The position numbers and the translations under genes are program-made. From contig NZ_JACBFQ010000007.1 in assembly GCF_021401125.1 (NCBI RefSeq), forward strand, positions 186,001 through 250,000: DNA of 64,000 bases, in the 5' to 3' direction. The stretch comes from Xanthobacter sp. NM-59 (GTDB lineage: Bacteria > Pseudomonadota > Alphaproteobacteria > Rhizobiales > Xanthobacteraceae). Position 1 is the first letter of the stretch. Each line of letters opens with the position of its first letter. The notes beneath the pieces are model-generated. The model was not told the DNA's origin and ran no database searches. It worked only from the letters and a program-made list of their open reading frames with translations. Below are positions 43,879 to 53,623 of this stretch, in pieces.

Positions 43879-46287
43879 ATGGCGACTCGAGGTTACGGCG
43901 AAGGAACACGGCGCGAGCCGGCCGTGGAGCGCTCGGACACGGGTTTCGACATCCGCCTTTCCCCAGAGGACCGGCCCACGGGCAGCCTGAAGGCGCCGCG
44001 GGCCAAGGGTCCGACGAAGGGGGCTGCAAAGGGGCGGGCCGAGCCGCCGGCCCTCGACCGCTTCGACCGCGTGCCACCCCTGGGCTCCTCGCGACCCGGC
44101 GCGGAGAGCGAGCCGGAAGCCACCGACCAACCAACCGCACGAATGCGCGCGAGCGCCGGTGCGGCCCCCGAAATCCTCGCGCCCGAGCCTGCGGCGCGCC
44201 GCGACAGAGGAGAGGCGGAGCTGGGCGGACGCGACAAGAAACGGGGCAAGGCCAAGCCTGAAAAGCCGGCGCGCCCGCGCCGCCGCCGGCGCTCGCTCGT
44301 CTGGTCCCTGGTGAAGTGGAGCTTCATCCTCGCCATATGGGGCGTCATCGGCATCATCGGCGTCATTGCCTACGAGGCCTCCAAGCTGCCGCCCATGCAG
44401 ACGCTGATGATTCCCAAGCGTCCGCCCACCGTCACCATCCTGGGCGCCGACGGCAAGACGCTGGCGGTGCGCGGCGACATGGGCGGGGTGGCGGTGCCCA
44501 TTCAGGAATTGCCGCCTTATCTGCCCAAGGCTTTCGTGGCCATCGAAGACCAGCGTTTCTACAGCCATTTCGGCCTTGATCCCGAGGGCCTGGCGCGCGC
44601 GCTCGTGACCAATCTCACCTCCCGGCGCCTCCGGCAGGGCGGTTCGACGCTGACCCAGCAGCTCGCCAAGAACCTGTTCCTCACCCAGGAGCGCACCGCT
44701 TCGCGCAAGATTCAGGAGCTGGTGCTGGCCCTGTGGCTGGAGACCAAGTTCACCAAGGACCAGATTCTCGACCTCTATCTCAACCGCGTCTATTTCGGCG
44801 CCGGCGCCTATGGCGTGGAAGCCGCCGCCCAGCGCTATTTCGGCAAGTCCGCGCGGCAGGTGACGCTGGCGGAGGCGGCCATGCTGGCGGGGCTTGTGAA
44901 CTCGCCCTCCCGCCTTGCGCCCACACGCAACCTGAAGGGCGCGCAGGCCCGCGCGACGCTGGTTCTCACGGCCATGAAGCAGCAGGGCATGATCTCGCCG
45001 GAGATGGCGCAGACGGCCATTGCCCACCCGGCCCAGCTCGCCCGGCCCAAGACCCCCGATTCCGCCGGCTATGTGGCCGACTGGGTGATGGACCAGCTCG
45101 ACGCCTATTCCAGCTTCATCACCGGCGACGTGACCGTGCGCACCACCATCGAGCCGAACCTGCAGCAGGCGGCGGAAAAGGCGCTGGACGAGACGCTGGC
45201 CAAGTCCGGCGCCAAATATGGCGTGGGCCAGGGCGCCGTGGTCTCCCTGGATACGGACGGCGCCGTGCGGGCCCTTGTCGGTGGGCGCTCCTACCAGGAG
45301 AGCCAGTATAACCGCGCGGTCACAGCCAAGCGGCAGCCGGGCTCGGCCTTCAAGCCGTTCGTCTATCTCACCGCCCTGGAAGCGGGCCTGACGCCGGAGA
45401 CCGTGCGCGAGGATGGCCCCATCCAGCTCAAGGGCTGGAAGCCGGAGAATGCCAGCCACCAGTATCGCGGGCCGGTGACCCTCACCGAGGCCCTCGCTTT
45501 GTCGCTCAACACCGTGTCCGTGCGGCTCGCTCTGGAGATGGGACCGAAGGCAGTGGTGGCGACCGCCCACCGGCTCGGCATCACCTCGCCGCTCGATCCC
45601 AACCCCTCCATCGCGCTGGGCACCTCGGAAGTCTCGGTGCTGGAGCTGGCGAGCGCCTATGTGCCGTTCGCCAGTGGCGGCATCGGCGTCACGCCCTATG
45701 TCATCGAATCGGTGAGGGACGCCGGCGGACAGGTGATCTTCGAGCGCACCGACCGGGGCCCGGGGCGGGTGATGGACCCCGCTTATGCGGCTGAAATGAA
45801 CCAGATGCTCACCCAGACCCTGGTCATCGGCACCGCCCGGCGGGCCGATCTGCCGGGCTGGGAAGCGGCCGGCAAGACCGGCACCTCGCAGGATTATCGC
45901 GATGCGTGGTTCGTGGGCTACACGGCCAAGTTCGTCACCGCCGTGTGGCTGGGCAATGACGACTCCTCGCCCACCAAGAAGGCTTCGGGCGCCAATCTGC
46001 CAGTGGAGATCTGGAGCCGCTACATGAAGGTGGCGCACCAGGGCATCCCCGTGGCCGAGCTGCCCGGCGGAACGCGCACCGCGGGCTTCGGCGGCTATGG
46101 CTACGGCGCGCCCGGCGGCACCCTCGCGCCCCCCGAATCCGTGCCCGACGACCGTCCGGCGGCCATGATGGGCCAGGCCGGCTTGCCCCCGGCCAATGTG
46201 GGTGGGACCCAGGGCGCCCAAGGCGAGCCGCCCATGACGCTGGAACGCTGGTTCGCGGAAACCTTCCTCGGACAGGGCCGGCGCTGA
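43879..46287 (+). CDS. Class A penicillin-binding protein (PBP1A family)
   Basis: 802 residues. A basic, disordered cytoplasmic N tail of about 138 residues, one membrane anchor (SLVKWSFILAIWGVIGIIGV), a glycosyltransferase GT51 domain (AIEDQRFYSHFGLDPEGLAR, GGSTLTQQLAKNLFL, then KDQILDLYLNRVYFG) and a transpeptidase domain with nucleophile Ser in PGSAFKPFVY, SLNTVS and KTGTSQDYRDAWFVGY. It polymerises and cross-links peptidoglycan in the periplasm. The C terminus is Gly/Pro-rich. Divergent from glnD. Start ATG 43879; the frame is open further upstream but without conserved sequence. Confidence 0.94.
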   Translation: MATRGYGEGTRREPAVERSDTGFDIRLSPEDRPTGSLKAPRAKGPTKGAAKGRAEPPALDRFDRVPPLGSSRPGAESEPEATDQPTARMRASAGAAPEILAPEPAARRDRGEAELGGRDKKRGKAKPEKPARPRRRRRSLVWSLVKWSFILAIWGVIGIIGVIAYEASKLPPMQTLMIPKRPPTVTILGADGKTLAVRGDMGGVAVPIQELPPYLPKAFVAIEDQRFYSHFGLDPEGLARALVTNLTSRRLRQGGSTLTQQLAKNLFLTQERTASRKIQELVLALWLETKFTKDQILDLYLNRVYFGAGAYGVEAAAQRYFGKSARQVTLAEAAMLAGLVNSPSRLAPTRNLKGAQARATLVLTAMKQQGMISPEMAQTAIAHPAQLARPKTPDSAGYVADWVMDQLDAYSSFITGDVTVRTTIEPNLQQAAEKALDETLAKSGAKYGVGQGAVVSLDTDGAVRALVGGRSYQESQYNRAVTAKRQPGSAFKPFVYLTALEAGLTPETVREDGPIQLKGWKPENASHQYRGPVTLTEALALSLNTVSVRLALEMGPKAVVATAHRLGITSPLDPNPSIALGTSEVSVLELASAYVPFASGGIGVTPYVIESVRDAGGQVIFERTDRGPGRVMDPAYAAEMNQMLTQTLVIGTARRADLPGWEAAGKTGTSQDYRDAWFVGYTAKFVTAVWLGNDDSSPTKKASGANLPVEIWSRYMKVAHQGIPVAELPGGTRTAGFGGYGYGAPGGTLAPPESVPDDRPAAMMGQAGLPPANVGGTQGAQGEPPMTLERWFAETFLGQGRR

Positions 46288-46422
46288 CGCCACGCCCCTG
46301 CGCGCCCTGCGAGTCGCCAGGGCGCGCCCCAACCCCTGCGATTCCCGCCCGATTCCCCGCCATGCCCCCGCGGCGCGGGACTGCGGCTGGCGAGGCCGCT
46401 CCCACCGCCGCGCGCGAAGGAC

Positions 46423-46445
46423 CGTGGGAGTCCACGTTTTTTTTT
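46423..46445 (+). terminator. Short hairpin with T9 run downstream of the PBP gene
   Basis: Five-base GC-rich stem CGTGG / CCACG with a GAGT loop directly followed by nine T residues. The stem is short but the T run is the longest in the core sequence; probable terminator 135 bp after the PBP stop. Confidence 0.6.
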
Positions 46446-46498
46446 GCTGGCGCAAGGCCCGCGAGGCGATGTCGGGCCATCGTTTGCCGGCGCCGATC

Positions 46499-46527
46499 TT
46501 GACGGCGGAGCGCCTCCCCCTTATAGG
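46499..46527 (+). promoter_or_regulatory. Predicted promoter of rpmB
   Basis: TTGACG, 17-bp spacer, TATAGG: a close match to the -35/-10 consensus with ideal spacing, giving a leader of roughly 105 nt before the rpmB ATG. Confidence 0.65.
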
Positions 46528-46637
46528 AGCCACTTCCCGTTCCAGCGGGTGAGTGCCGCGGGGCGCGACTCTGAGAAGAGGCAAGCCGCTCCATCTGGCG
46601 CTCCCCGCACCTGAAAAGACGAAGAAGGACTTCTGCC

Positions 46638-46940
46638 ATGTCCCGGCGGTGTGATCTGACCGGTAAGGCGGTGCTGACCGGCAACCTTGTGAGCCACTCG
46701 AACCGCAAGACCAAGCGCCGGTTCCTGCCGAACCTGTGCAATGTGACCCTTGAGAGCGAGTCTCTCAACCGCTCCGTGCGCCTGCGCGTTTCCGCGAATG
46801 CGCTGAAGAGCGTGGACCACCGCGGTGGCCTCGACGCCTTCCTCAAGAAGGCCCGCGACGAGGAGCTGTCTCCGCGCGCGCTGGAGCTGAAGCGCCTCAT
46901 CGTGAAGGCTGCGAACGCAGCGGCTGCTGCCGCCGCCTGA
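46638..46940 (+). CDS. rpmB: 50S ribosomal protein L28
   Basis: 100 residues. [20 protein letters not shown] and [17 protein letters not shown] are the L28 signature; the C terminus is an Ala-rich extension typical of alphaproteobacterial forms. A good promoter lies upstream. The stop overlaps the ATG of the following VUT-family gene (TGATG), coupling a ribosomal protein with a membrane transporter. Confidence 0.97.
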   Translation: MSRRCDLTGKAVLTGNLVSHSNRKTKRRFLPNLCNVTLESESLNRSVRLRVSANALKSVDHRGGLDAFLKKARDEELSPRALELKRLIVKAANAAAAAAA

Positions 46941-47533
46941 TGGCCTCTGCCACATTTGTTGGTGGGTCTGAACCGCGGGCGTTTACGCTCGCGGTTTTTG
47001 CCATGTGCGGGGCGGTTCTGGCCGCCAACGTGCTGGTGCAGTTCCCCTTCACGCCGTTCGGCCTTCAGGACTACCTGACCTACGGCGCCTTCACCTATCC
47101 GCTCACCTTTCTCGTGAACGACCTCACCAATCGCCGGCTGGGGATCGTGCGCACGCGGCAGGTGATCTATGCGGGCTTCGCGCTGGCCCTGGCGCTCTCC
47201 GCGCTGCTGGCCACGCCGCGCATCGCGCTGGCCTCGGGCACCGCCTTCATCGTCGCGCAGCTGCTTGATGCCACAGTGTTCAATGCCCTGCGGCAGAAGG
47301 CCTGGTGGCTGCCGCCGGCGCTGTCGGGCGGCATCTCCTCCGCCATCGACACCGCCGTGTTCTTCACCCTGGCCTTCTCCGGCACGGACCTGCCGTGGAC
47401 CAATTGGGCGGTGGCGGATTATCTGGTGAAGCTGGCCATGGTGGCGCTGTTCCTGGCGCCCTATCGCTACCTCATTGGCCGCATGTCCAGCTGGACCCAG
47501 CAGCCCGAAGACGCAGCGCCCGCGGAAGCCTGA
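46940..47533 (+). CDS. VUT-family membrane transporter (queuosine-precursor transporter-like)
   Basis: 197 residues with about six hydrophobic segments. FPFTPFGLQDYLTYGAFTYPLTFLVNDLTNRRLG is the hallmark of the VUT (DUF165) family, of which YhhQ imports 7-cyano-7-deazaguanine and related queuosine precursors. FIVAQLLDATVFNALR and GISSAIDTAVFFTLAF also fit. The VUT family includes other vitamin carriers, so the substrate is tentative. ATG overlaps the rpmB stop; followed by a terminator-like hairpin. Confidence 0.85.
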   Translation: MASATFVGGSEPRAFTLAVFAMCGAVLAANVLVQFPFTPFGLQDYLTYGAFTYPLTFLVNDLTNRRLGIVRTRQVIYAGFALALALSALLATPRIALASGTAFIVAQLLDATVFNALRQKAWWLPPALSGGISSAIDTAVFFTLAFSGTDLPWTNWAVADYLVKLAMVALFLAPYRYLIGRMSSWTQQPEDAAPAEA

Positions 47534-47537
47534 TCTC

Positions 47538-47577
47538 CCGAAGGCCCGTGAGCTCGACTCATGGGCCTTCGGCATTT
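47538..47577 (+). terminator. Terminator-like hairpin after the VUT gene
   Basis: A 15-bp stem (47538-47552 with 47558-47572, one G-U pair) with a five-base loop, followed by only a weak T tract (CATTTCC). Confidence 0.65.
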
Positions 47578-47823
47578 CCGCAACCTCAGCCCCATAAGCG
47601 AGCCGCCCGGCCCTTTCGGTCGAAATCGCTCCCGGATGTGCGAGGGCCACGTGCCCGGTCGGGTCGCGATGTCATGGCAACATCCAAGCAGTCCATGCTT
47701 TTGCTTTAGCGCGTTCCTGCACGCCGATCCCGGCGCTCGAAGGTGTGCAGGCCCTGAGCGGCTCCGCACGCGGCCCGGTTCAAAGGCGGCGCGAGGCCCA
47801 GGGGCTCGCGCCGGCATCAGCCA

Positions 47824-48585
47824 TCACAGGAATTCGGACACCACCTGGGCCAACCGCTCCAGATCCTCGGGCCGCGACAGGCGGTGGTCGCCGTCCTTGA
47901 TGAGCGAGAACACCACATCGTCCTCGGCCAGGCAGGTCACGAGCCGCATGGCGTGCTCCCACGGCACGTCCTCGTCCTTCGCGCCCTGGAGGATGCGCAC
48001 CGGGCAGCCCACCGCGAAGGGCGCGCCCAAAATAAGGTGGCTGCGCCCGTCCTCGATCAGGGTACGGGTGATGACATACGGCTCGTCGCCATAAGGCGTG
48101 GGCTTGAGAAAGCGGCCGTTGACGGTGATCTCGCTCTGCACCTCGGCCGGGAACCGCGACCACATCAGCGTTTCCGTGAAGTCCGGCGCGGGCGCCACCA
48201 GGACCAGCGCCTTCAGGCGCGTCTCGCCCCTTGCGGCCAGCGCGCGCGCCAGCAGCAGCGCCAGCCAGCCGCCCATGGACGAGCCCACCACCACCTGCTC
48301 GCCCGCGGTGGCCCCATCGAACACCGCCAGCGCCTCTTCGAGCCAGCGCGAGATGGTGCCCTCCTCGAACGCGCCGCCGGAAGCGCCGTGGCCAGAATAG
48401 TCGAACCGCACATAAGCGTGGCTGCGCTCCGCGGCGAGGGCGGCGAGGCGCTCGGCCTTGGTGCCGGTCATGTCCGACTTGAAGCCGCCCAGCCAGAACA
48501 CCCCCGGCGCGTCACCGGGGATTGCACGGACCGCGATGTCGCGGCCGGCCACGTCGAGGCGATAGGCGGTTTCGTCATGACTCAT
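47824..48585 (-). CDS. Alpha/beta hydrolase, ABHD10-like
   Basis: 253 residues. FWLGGFKSDMTGTKAERLAALA gives the oxyanion region with the LGGFxSDMxGxKA pattern of bacterial ABHD10-like esterases, the nucleophile elbow is VVGSSMGGWLAL, the acid lies near QGAKDEDVPWEHA, and the His is in DGDHRLSRPEDL. ABHD10 proteins act as thioesterases or esterases; the bacterial substrate is unknown. Cytoplasmic, single gene. Confidence 0.88.
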   Translation of the reverse strand: MSHDETAYRLDVAGRDIAVRAIPGDAPGVFWLGGFKSDMTGTKAERLAALAAERSHAYVRFDYSGHGASGGAFEEGTISRWLEEALAVFDGATAGEQVVVGSSMGGWLALLLARALAARGETRLKALVLVAPAPDFTETLMWSRFPAEVQSEITVNGRFLKPTPYGDEPYVITRTLIEDGRSHLILGAPFAVGCPVRILQGAKDEDVPWEHAMRLVTCLAEDDVVFSLIKDGDHRLSRPEDLERLAQVVSEFL

Positions 48586-48680
48586 GCGTCAGGTCTCCAT
48601 GGTGTTGGGGCATCGCGCCAGAGGTGAATCCGAATCGCCCAGGACAGCGCGCGAGGACAGCGCGCCGGCTGCAAAAGACT

Positions 48681-49868
48681 CTATGCGAAATGCGCGAAAT
48701 ATCGCGTGATGATCTGCGAATAAATGGCGGTGAGGTCCTCAAGATCGCGCACGCTGGTCGCCTCGTCCACCTTGTGCATGGTCTGGCCCACCAGGCCGAA
48801 TTCCACCACCGGGCACAAATCCTTGATAAAGCGCGCATCGGACGTGCCGCCGGAGGTGGAGGCCTCCGGCCGGCGGCCGGTCACCGCCTCCACCGCGCCG
48901 GCCACGATGTCCACGAACGGCCCGGGCGCGGTGATGAAGCTCTCGCTGGCACCCGGCGGGAAGGCGATGTCGTACGGTTCGCCGGCCGCATCGAGCCGGC
49001 GGCGAATCTCGTCCTTCAGGGTGGCGAGCGAGAAGTGGTCGTTGAAGCGCACATTGAAACGCGCGGTCGCCTCGGCCGGAATGACGTTGAAGGCCGTATT
49101 GCCCACATCCACCGAGACCACTTCCAGGTTGGACGGCGGGAAGAAGTCCGAGCCGGCGTCGAGCGGCGCCGCGATCAGGCTGGAGAGCAGCCGCACCAGG
49201 CGCGGCACCGGATTGTCCGCCAGATGGGGATAGGCCACGTGCCCCTGCACGCCACGCACGGTGACCACGCCCGAGAGGCTGCCGCGCCGGCCGATCTTGA
49301 AGGCGTCGCCTAATGTCGCGGGATTGGTGGGCTCGCCCACCACGCAATGGTCGATGGTCTCGCCCTTGGCCTTCAGCCACTCCACCACCTTCACGGTGCC
49401 GTCGAGGGCGGGCCCCTCCTCGTCGCCGGTGATGAGGAAGGAGAGCGAGCCCTTTTCCGGCCGCCCATAATGCAGGGCCGCGGCGAGGAAGGCGGCCACC
49501 GCCCCCTTCATGTCCACCGCGCCGCGCCCGAACAGGCGGCCGTCGGCGATCTCGCCCGAGAAGGGGCCATGGCTCCAGCGCGCCGCATCGCCCACCGGCA
49601 CCACGTCCACATGGCCGGCGAAGCACAGGTTCGGGCCATCCTCGCCGATGCGGGCGTAGAGATTGACGATGGGCACGCCCGAGGTGTCGAAGGTCAGCCG
49701 CTCCACCTTGTAGCCCGCGCCAGCCAGCAGCTCGGCCACCAGGTCGAGGGCGGCCTTCGCCTCCGGCGTCACGGAAGGCGCCCGGATGAGGGCTGTGGCC
49801 AGGGCCACCGGATCGTGAACATTGGCGGACGAGGAAACGGCGGGCTTGACGGGATCGATGGAGGTCAT
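48681..49868 (-). CDS. dapE: Succinyl-diaminopimelate desuccinylase
   Basis: 395 residues. M20 zinc peptidase with [14 protein letters not shown] (first metal His/Asp), [28 protein letters not shown] with the catalytic Glu, CVVGEPTNP, and a dimerisation domain with [18 protein letters not shown]; the C-terminal GGTSDARFI completes the DapE pattern. It removes succinate from N-succinyl-LL-diaminopimelate in lysine and peptidoglycan synthesis. ATG 49868 preferred to the TTG one codon earlier. Divergent from the MscS gene. Confidence 0.95.
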   Translation of the reverse strand: MTSIDPVKPAVSSSANVHDPVALATALIRAPSVTPEAKAALDLVAELLAGAGYKVERLTFDTSGVPIVNLYARIGEDGPNLCFAGHVDVVPVGDAARWSHGPFSGEIADGRLFGRGAVDMKGAVAAFLAAALHYGRPEKGSLSFLITGDEEGPALDGTVKVVEWLKAKGETIDHCVVGEPTNPATLGDAFKIGRRGSLSGVVTVRGVQGHVAYPHLADNPVPRLVRLLSSLIAAPLDAGSDFFPPSNLEVVSVDVGNTAFNVIPAEATARFNVRFNDHFSLATLKDEIRRRLDAAGEPYDIAFPPGASESFITAPGPFVDIVAGAVEAVTGRRPEASTSGGTSDARFIKDLCPVVEFGLVGQTMHKVDEATSVRDLEDLTAIYSQIITRYFAHFA

Positions 49869-50079
49869 CAAGGAAACCTTCTGACGCGCCGGGCGTGGGG
49901 GCGGGCCCGGTGCACCCCGAATTAGCGGGAACTGCCGTAGCCACGCCAGAGATTTCGTCGCGGGGCCTCGCCTGCGGCAGGCGGGGCCGGGCAGATCCGC
50001 CGCGTGAATCTGCTGCCAGAAGCCATTGCCATGAGTCCGCCGCGTTCACGCGACAGGAACGCCGGCTCGGAGGTGAGGA

Positions 50080-52701
50080 ATGCGTTTTCCGAAGTCGAAG
50101 GAGCTGATCGCGGCGCTCGCACTGTGGGCAGGCGTGCTGGGCGCGAGCGTCGGGGGCGTCGTCGCACCTGCACCGGCCAGCGCGGCCGAGCCCGCCAGCG
50201 GCAACGCGACCAAGGCGGCTGAGACCGCGAAGCCCGAAGCCCCCGCAGCGGGCGCACCGGCCGCTGACGCGCCTGCGGCAGCCCCCGCGACGGAAGCCGC
50301 GCCGGCCCCGAAGGCGCCTCTTCCCCCTGACCCGGTGGTGACCGCCGCGCGCGAGAAGATCGAGTCTAACCGAACCGCCCTCGACGCGCTGGAGGCCGGC
50401 CTTTCCGTGGATGGGCTGCGCGCCAGCGACCTCGACGACCTGCGCGCGCGCCTCGACCCCGTACGCCGCGAGCTGCAGCAGCTGGCTGACGAGATCGGCC
50501 CCCGCCTGGCCGACGCGCGGGCGCGCCTCAAATCCATTCCCGCCAAGCCCGGCGAGGGAGCGCCCGCCGAGGACCCCGGCGTGACCGCCGACCGCGAGCG
50601 GCTGCAGAAGACTACCGCCGACCTCGACGCGGTGCTGGGGCCCGTGCGCACCCTTTCGGACCGCGCCGCCCAAGCCACAGACCGCATCAGCGCCCGCCGC
50701 CGCGCCCTATTCACGAACCAGCTGTTCGAGCGCAGCGATTCCATCCTCGACCCCGGCCTGTGGGCCGCTGCCCTGACGGCGACCGGCGCCGAGCTGCACT
50801 CCACCCAGCTCCTCATCACCGACTGGAGCGCCTATGCCAGCCACCGGCAGGGGCCGCTGGCGCTGACGGGCATCCTGGCGGGCACGTTCGCCGTGGTGGC
50901 GCTGGTGGTGTTCGCCGGCCGCTGGCTGCGCCGGCGCCTGCGCACCCCGCCGCCGCCGGAGGGCGAGAGCTTCACCCGCCTGCGTGCCGCGCGCGAGGCG
51001 CTGAAGGTGTTGCTGCTGGAAGCCACTGTGGCGCCGGTGGCCACCATCCTCGGCGTCTCCCTCATCGATACGTTCGAGATTATCCCGCCGCGCGCGGATG
51101 AGCTGGTGCATGGCATCGCTGTCGCGATCATCATCAAGGCCATCGGCACGGCCGCAGCGCGCGCCATGCTGGCGCCGGGAGAACCCTGGCGGCGGATGCC
51201 GCCGATCTCCGACCGCGCCGCCATGATCACCTTCCGCTACTTCTCGTGGGCGGTGTGGACGCTGGCGGTGGCGGCGGTGCTGAACGCCCTGCACCGGGTG
51301 CTGTTCGCCCCCCTGGGCCTCACGGTGGTGACCAGCGCGGTGATGGCCCTGCTCATCGCCGTCTTCATCGCCCGCTTCCTGCTCCACCTCGCGCGCTCCG
51401 AGGAGGATGACGAGGATTCCGCCGCCCAGGACGGCGGCGAGAAGAGCGGCTCCCACCCCATCGAGGGGCGCCACTGGGTGCGCCTGCTGGTGTGGCTGGT
51501 GGTGGCTCTGGTGATCGGCGCGCTGGTGGTGGGCTATGTGAGCTTTGCCGCCTTCATCGCCAGCCGCGTGGTGGTGGCCAGCGCCATCCTCGGCGTGCTC
51601 TACGTTCTGTACGGCCTCATCGACTCCTTCTTCGGCACCGGCCTTGCGGCCGACACGGCGCGCTCGCGGCACCTCTCCAAGGCGCTGGGCCTGAAGCCCA
51701 CCAGCCTGGAGCTGATCGGGGTGGTCGTGTCTGGCCTGCTGAAGGTGCTACTGTTCGTTGTGGCGGCGGTGCTCATCGTGGGCAGCTGGGGGGCGTCCTC
51801 CGCCGACGTGATGGATACGGTGGAGCGCATCTCCTTCGGCATCCATATCGGCAACATCAACATCACGCTGTCGAGCGTGCTCTATGCCGCCATCTTCCTG
51901 GTGGTGGGCATCGTGGTGGCGCGCGGCCTGCAACGGTGGATCGCCACCGCGCTGCTGCCACGCACGGGGCTCGAACCCTCGCTGCAATCCTCCATCGCCA
52001 CCATCGTCGGCTATGTGGGGTTCATCGTCGTCCTGATGGGCGCCATGAGCGAGCTGGGGCTGAACCTGGAAAACCTCGCATTGGTGGCCGGCGCCCTCTC
52101 GGTGGGTATCGGTTTCGGCCTGCAGTCCATCGTTTCGAACTTCGTGTCGGGCCTGATCCTGCTGGCGGAACGGCCGATCCGGGTGGGCGACACCATCAAT
52201 GTGAAGGGCGAGGAAGGCTATGTGCGGCGCATCTCGGTGCGCTCCACGGAGATCGAAACCTTCGACCGCGCCTCGGTGATCGTGCCCAATTCGGACCTCA
52301 TCACCGGCATGGTGAAGAACTGGACCCACGCCAACACCACCGGTCGCATCATCATCACCGTCAACACCCCCTATGACGCGGACGCGGAGGAGGTGCGCGA
52401 CATTCTGGTGGGCTGCGCCTGCGCCCATCCGCAGGTGCTGCAATCGCCGCCGCCGCGCGTGTTCCTGACCAAGTTCACCGAGATGGGCATGGTGTTCGAG
52501 CTGCGGTGCGTGGTGGCCAATGTCGACTATTCGCTGACCGTGAAGAGCGATCTGCACTTCCAGATCCTGTCGCGCTTCCGCGTGGCGGGGGTCGGCATGG
52601 TCTCGCAGCCCTGGGCCTCGCTGGCGCGCGCGCCGGCCGATCTGGTGCCGCGCCCGGTGCCGCCCCAGCCGGCCCCCGACCCGCTGCCGGACGATGCCTG
52701 A
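50080..52701 (+). CDS. Large MscS-family mechanosensitive channel with DUF3772 domain
   Basis: 873 residues. A signal peptide (about 1-35, ending ASAAEP), an Ala/Pro-rich linker, and a periplasmic coiled DUF3772-like domain (about 85-245; DDLRARLDPVRRELQQLADEIGPRLADARARL). About eight to ten membrane helices follow, then the MscS pore and beta domain near 650-760 (LVAGALSVGIGFGLQSIVSNFVSGLILLAERPIRVGD), and a cytosolic C domain. It releases osmolytes under turgor shock. GGAGGTGAGG directly precedes the ATG. Confidence 0.93.
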   Translation: MRFPKSKELIAALALWAGVLGASVGGVVAPAPASAAEPASGNATKAAETAKPEAPAAGAPAADAPAAAPATEAAPAPKAPLPPDPVVTAAREKIESNRTALDALEAGLSVDGLRASDLDDLRARLDPVRRELQQLADEIGPRLADARARLKSIPAKPGEGAPAEDPGVTADRERLQKTTADLDAVLGPVRTLSDRAAQATDRISARRRALFTNQLFERSDSILDPGLWAAALTATGAELHSTQLLITDWSAYASHRQGPLALTGILAGTFAVVALVVFAGRWLRRRLRTPPPPEGESFTRLRAAREALKVLLLEATVAPVATILGVSLIDTFEIIPPRADELVHGIAVAIIIKAIGTAAARAMLAPGEPWRRMPPISDRAAMITFRYFSWAVWTLAVAAVLNALHRVLFAPLGLTVVTSAVMALLIAVFIARFLLHLARSEEDDEDSAAQDGGEKSGSHPIEGRHWVRLLVWLVVALVIGALVVGYVSFAAFIASRVVVASAILGVLYVLYGLIDSFFGTGLAADTARSRHLSKALGLKPTSLELIGVVVSGLLKVLLFVVAAVLIVGSWGASSADVMDTVERISFGIHIGNINITLSSVLYAAIFLVVGIVVARGLQRWIATALLPRTGLEPSLQSSIATIVGYVGFIVVLMGAMSELGLNLENLALVAGALSVGIGFGLQSIVSNFVSGLILLAERPIRVGDTINVKGEEGYVRRISVRSTEIETFDRASVIVPNSDLITGMVKNWTHANTTGRIIITVNTPYDADAEEVRDILVGCACAHPQVLQSPPPRVFLTKFTEMGMVFELRCVVANVDYSLTVKSDLHFQILSRFRVAGVGMVSQPWASLARAPADLVPRPVPPQPAPDPLPDDA

Positions 52702-52816
52702 GCGGAAGGCCTCACCCAGGGGGATTAACGCCCCCTATACCGGCCCGGGCGCACAAGGTCCGGGCCGTACCGGCGCCCGATGGGGCGCCCCTTTCGCCTT
52801 GTCTGCTGGAGCCGCC

Positions 52817-53362
52817 ATGCGCGCCCTTTTCACCGCTCCCTCGCATTCCCGCTGGAGCAACCGCCGCGCCGGGGTCGGCCTCGTGCTGGCCCTGATGCTC
52901 GCGGGCTGCGGCACCACCGAGACTGTGACCGAGCAGCCGGCCTTCTATACCAACCTCGCCAAGACCGGGAAGCCGGTGGACGCGGAGGCCGCCGCCTCCA
53001 TGATCTCCGACTACCGCACCGCGCGCGGCCTCTCGCCCGTCACCATCGACCCGGCGTTGAACCAGATCGCCCAGAACCAGGCCAACGCCATGGCCAAGGC
53101 CGACAGCCTCTCCCACGAGGTGGGCGGGCGCACCTTCATCCAGCGCATGAAGGCCTCCGGCTACCCTTCCAGGATGGCGGTGGAGAATGTGGGTGCCGGC
53201 TACCACACCCTGGCCGAGGCCTTTTCCGGCTGGCGGGATTCTCCCCCACACAACAAGAACATGCTGACGCCGGGCGTGACCCGCATGGGCATCGCCACCG
53301 CCAACGCGCCCAATTCCAAGTACAAGGTCTACTGGGCCCTCGTCCTCGCCCAGCCGGACTAG
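52817..53362 (+). CDS. CAP-domain (SCP/PR1-like) lipoprotein
   Basis: 181 residues. A lipoprotein signal with lipobox LAGC (Cys near residue 35) is followed by a CAP domain: MISDYRTARGLSPVTIDPAL, MAKADSLSHEV with its His, ENVGAGYHTLAEAFSGWRDSPPHNKNML and MGIATA. The conserved His/Glu cavity residues are present. Bacterial CAP proteins are secreted and of mixed or unknown function. Start chosen to give the signal peptide; the frame is open upstream from 52694. Confidence 0.88.
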   Translation: MRALFTAPSHSRWSNRRAGVGLVLALMLAGCGTTETVTEQPAFYTNLAKTGKPVDAEAAASMISDYRTARGLSPVTIDPALNQIAQNQANAMAKADSLSHEVGGRTFIQRMKASGYPSRMAVENVGAGYHTLAEAFSGWRDSPPHNKNMLTPGVTRMGIATANAPNSKYKVYWALVLAQPD

Positions 53363-53623
53363 GCCGTCTCCGAGCGTAGCGGGAGCCGGTTCTCCGGAAA
53401 GGTGCGCCGGGGCCGATCGGCTGTCGCGCCTTCCGCTGGGGCGCGCTCCCGGAAGGCCGCTGGCCCCATGCCCTGCGCAAGACCCCACGTCCCGGAAGGC
53501 CGCTACCACCGCGTGTGCATCGCGAAGGCGCATTTTGCGTCGCGGCAAATCTTCGTGGACCCGCGGCCTTCGAGCCGTTAGCGTCCCCGCCCGTTTTGAA
53601 CGGCGAGGCAGGGACTTCCACGG

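Larger units (their letters stand above)
46288..46637. other. Gap between PBP gene and rpmB
   Basis: 350 bases. It contains a short hairpin with a nine-T run (46423-46445) and a good sigma-70-type promoter (46499-46527) about 110 bp before rpmB. No gene is visible. Confidence 0.6.

Noticed and set aside
43612-46584. An open minus-strand frame of 991 codons continuing upstream of glnD
   Set aside because: It is exactly antisense to the penicillin-binding protein gene, has no conserved domain and an Arg/Gly/His-rich composition. Stop codons are rare opposite GC-rich coding sequence, so it is an artefact.
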